Shown piece after piece: positions 6,663-6,757 of a stretch of 6,757 nt of DNA. The notes below the pieces were generated by a model. The model did no database searches, was not told where the DNA came from, and was given only the letters and a program-made list of their open reading frames with translations. The DNA comes from Salinisphaera sp. UBA6602 (lineage in GTDB: Bacteria > Pseudomonadota > Gammaproteobacteria > Nevskiales > Salinisphaeraceae), in assembly GCA_002433465.1 (NCBI GenBank), contig DJIE01000116.1, forward strand, positions 1 through 6,757, in the 5' to 3' direction. The translations under genes and the position numbers were made by a program. The number at the start of each line of letters is the position of its first letter. Within the stretch, counting starts at the first letter, position 1.

Positions 6663-6757
6663 AACGTCGCGGGCGACCAGGGCCTGTCGTCACGGGATAT
6701 GCCGTCGCATTGCCCGTGCCGGGCGTGTCAGGCAAGGCGCGGGCCGCCGAGCGTGGC
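6663..6757. other. Right edge, no assignable gene
   Basis: Ninety-five bases beyond the terminator. The two-way terminator suggests a gene arriving from the right on the minus strand. All three minus frames are open at the edge and stop at 6663-6661, 6692-6690 or 6730-6728; none of the short tails (31, 21 and 9 residues) is recognisable. There is a small GCCCG-TGC-CGGGC hairpin at 6712-6724 with no T-tract. No plus-strand start is convincing. Confidence 0.4.

Noticed and set aside
6712..6724. GCCCG-TGC-CGGGC hairpin as a second terminator
   Set aside because: Short stem with no T-tract on either strand; such hairpins are frequent in GC-rich DNA.

Overview
This is a high-GC bacterial chromosomal segment, about two-thirds G+C by eye, densely packed with ordinary housekeeping and accessory genes. 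The upp–uraA pair, the GcvA-type LysR regulator and the style of the permease point to a Gammaproteobacterium. A halophilic or marine lineage such as Salinisphaera or Halomonadaceae is my guess only; no rRNA or marker gene is present to settle it.

Layout, left to right. (1) 42-956 (+): a DMT/EamA-type membrane transporter. It converges on (2) 953-2443 (-): a class B flavoprotein (Baeyer-Villiger-type) monooxygenase, and the two stop codons overlap. (3) 2505-3770 (-): an NCS2 uracil/xanthine-type permease. (4) 3832-4464 (-): uracil phosphoribosyltransferase (upp). (5) 4571-5539 (-): a LysR-type regulator. (6) 5639-6598 (+): a second EamA-type transporter, divergent from the LysR gene. (7) 6616-6662: a strong hairpin with an A-tract on one side and a T-tract on the other, that is, a bidirectional terminator. 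The last 95 bases hold no gene I can assign with confidence.

How the genes work together. upp and the permease form a classic pyrimidine-salvage unit: the permease imports uracil and Upp converts it with PRPP to UMP, trapping it in the cell. The monooxygenase lies downstream on the same strand, but a consensus-like -35/-10 pair in the 61-base gap before it suggests it has its own promoter, with a small inverted repeat in the promoter spacer. The divergent LysR/EamA pair looks like a regulator and its target exporter. The two EamA transporters are not adjacent and their substrates cannot be read from sequence.

I found no mobile element, CRISPR array, tRNA, rRNA or phage gene. There is no convincing undescribed system here. 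The points most worth a second look are regulatory: the monooxygenase promoter with its embedded palindrome, the inverted repeat upstream of upp, the overlapping convergent stops and the bidirectional terminator.
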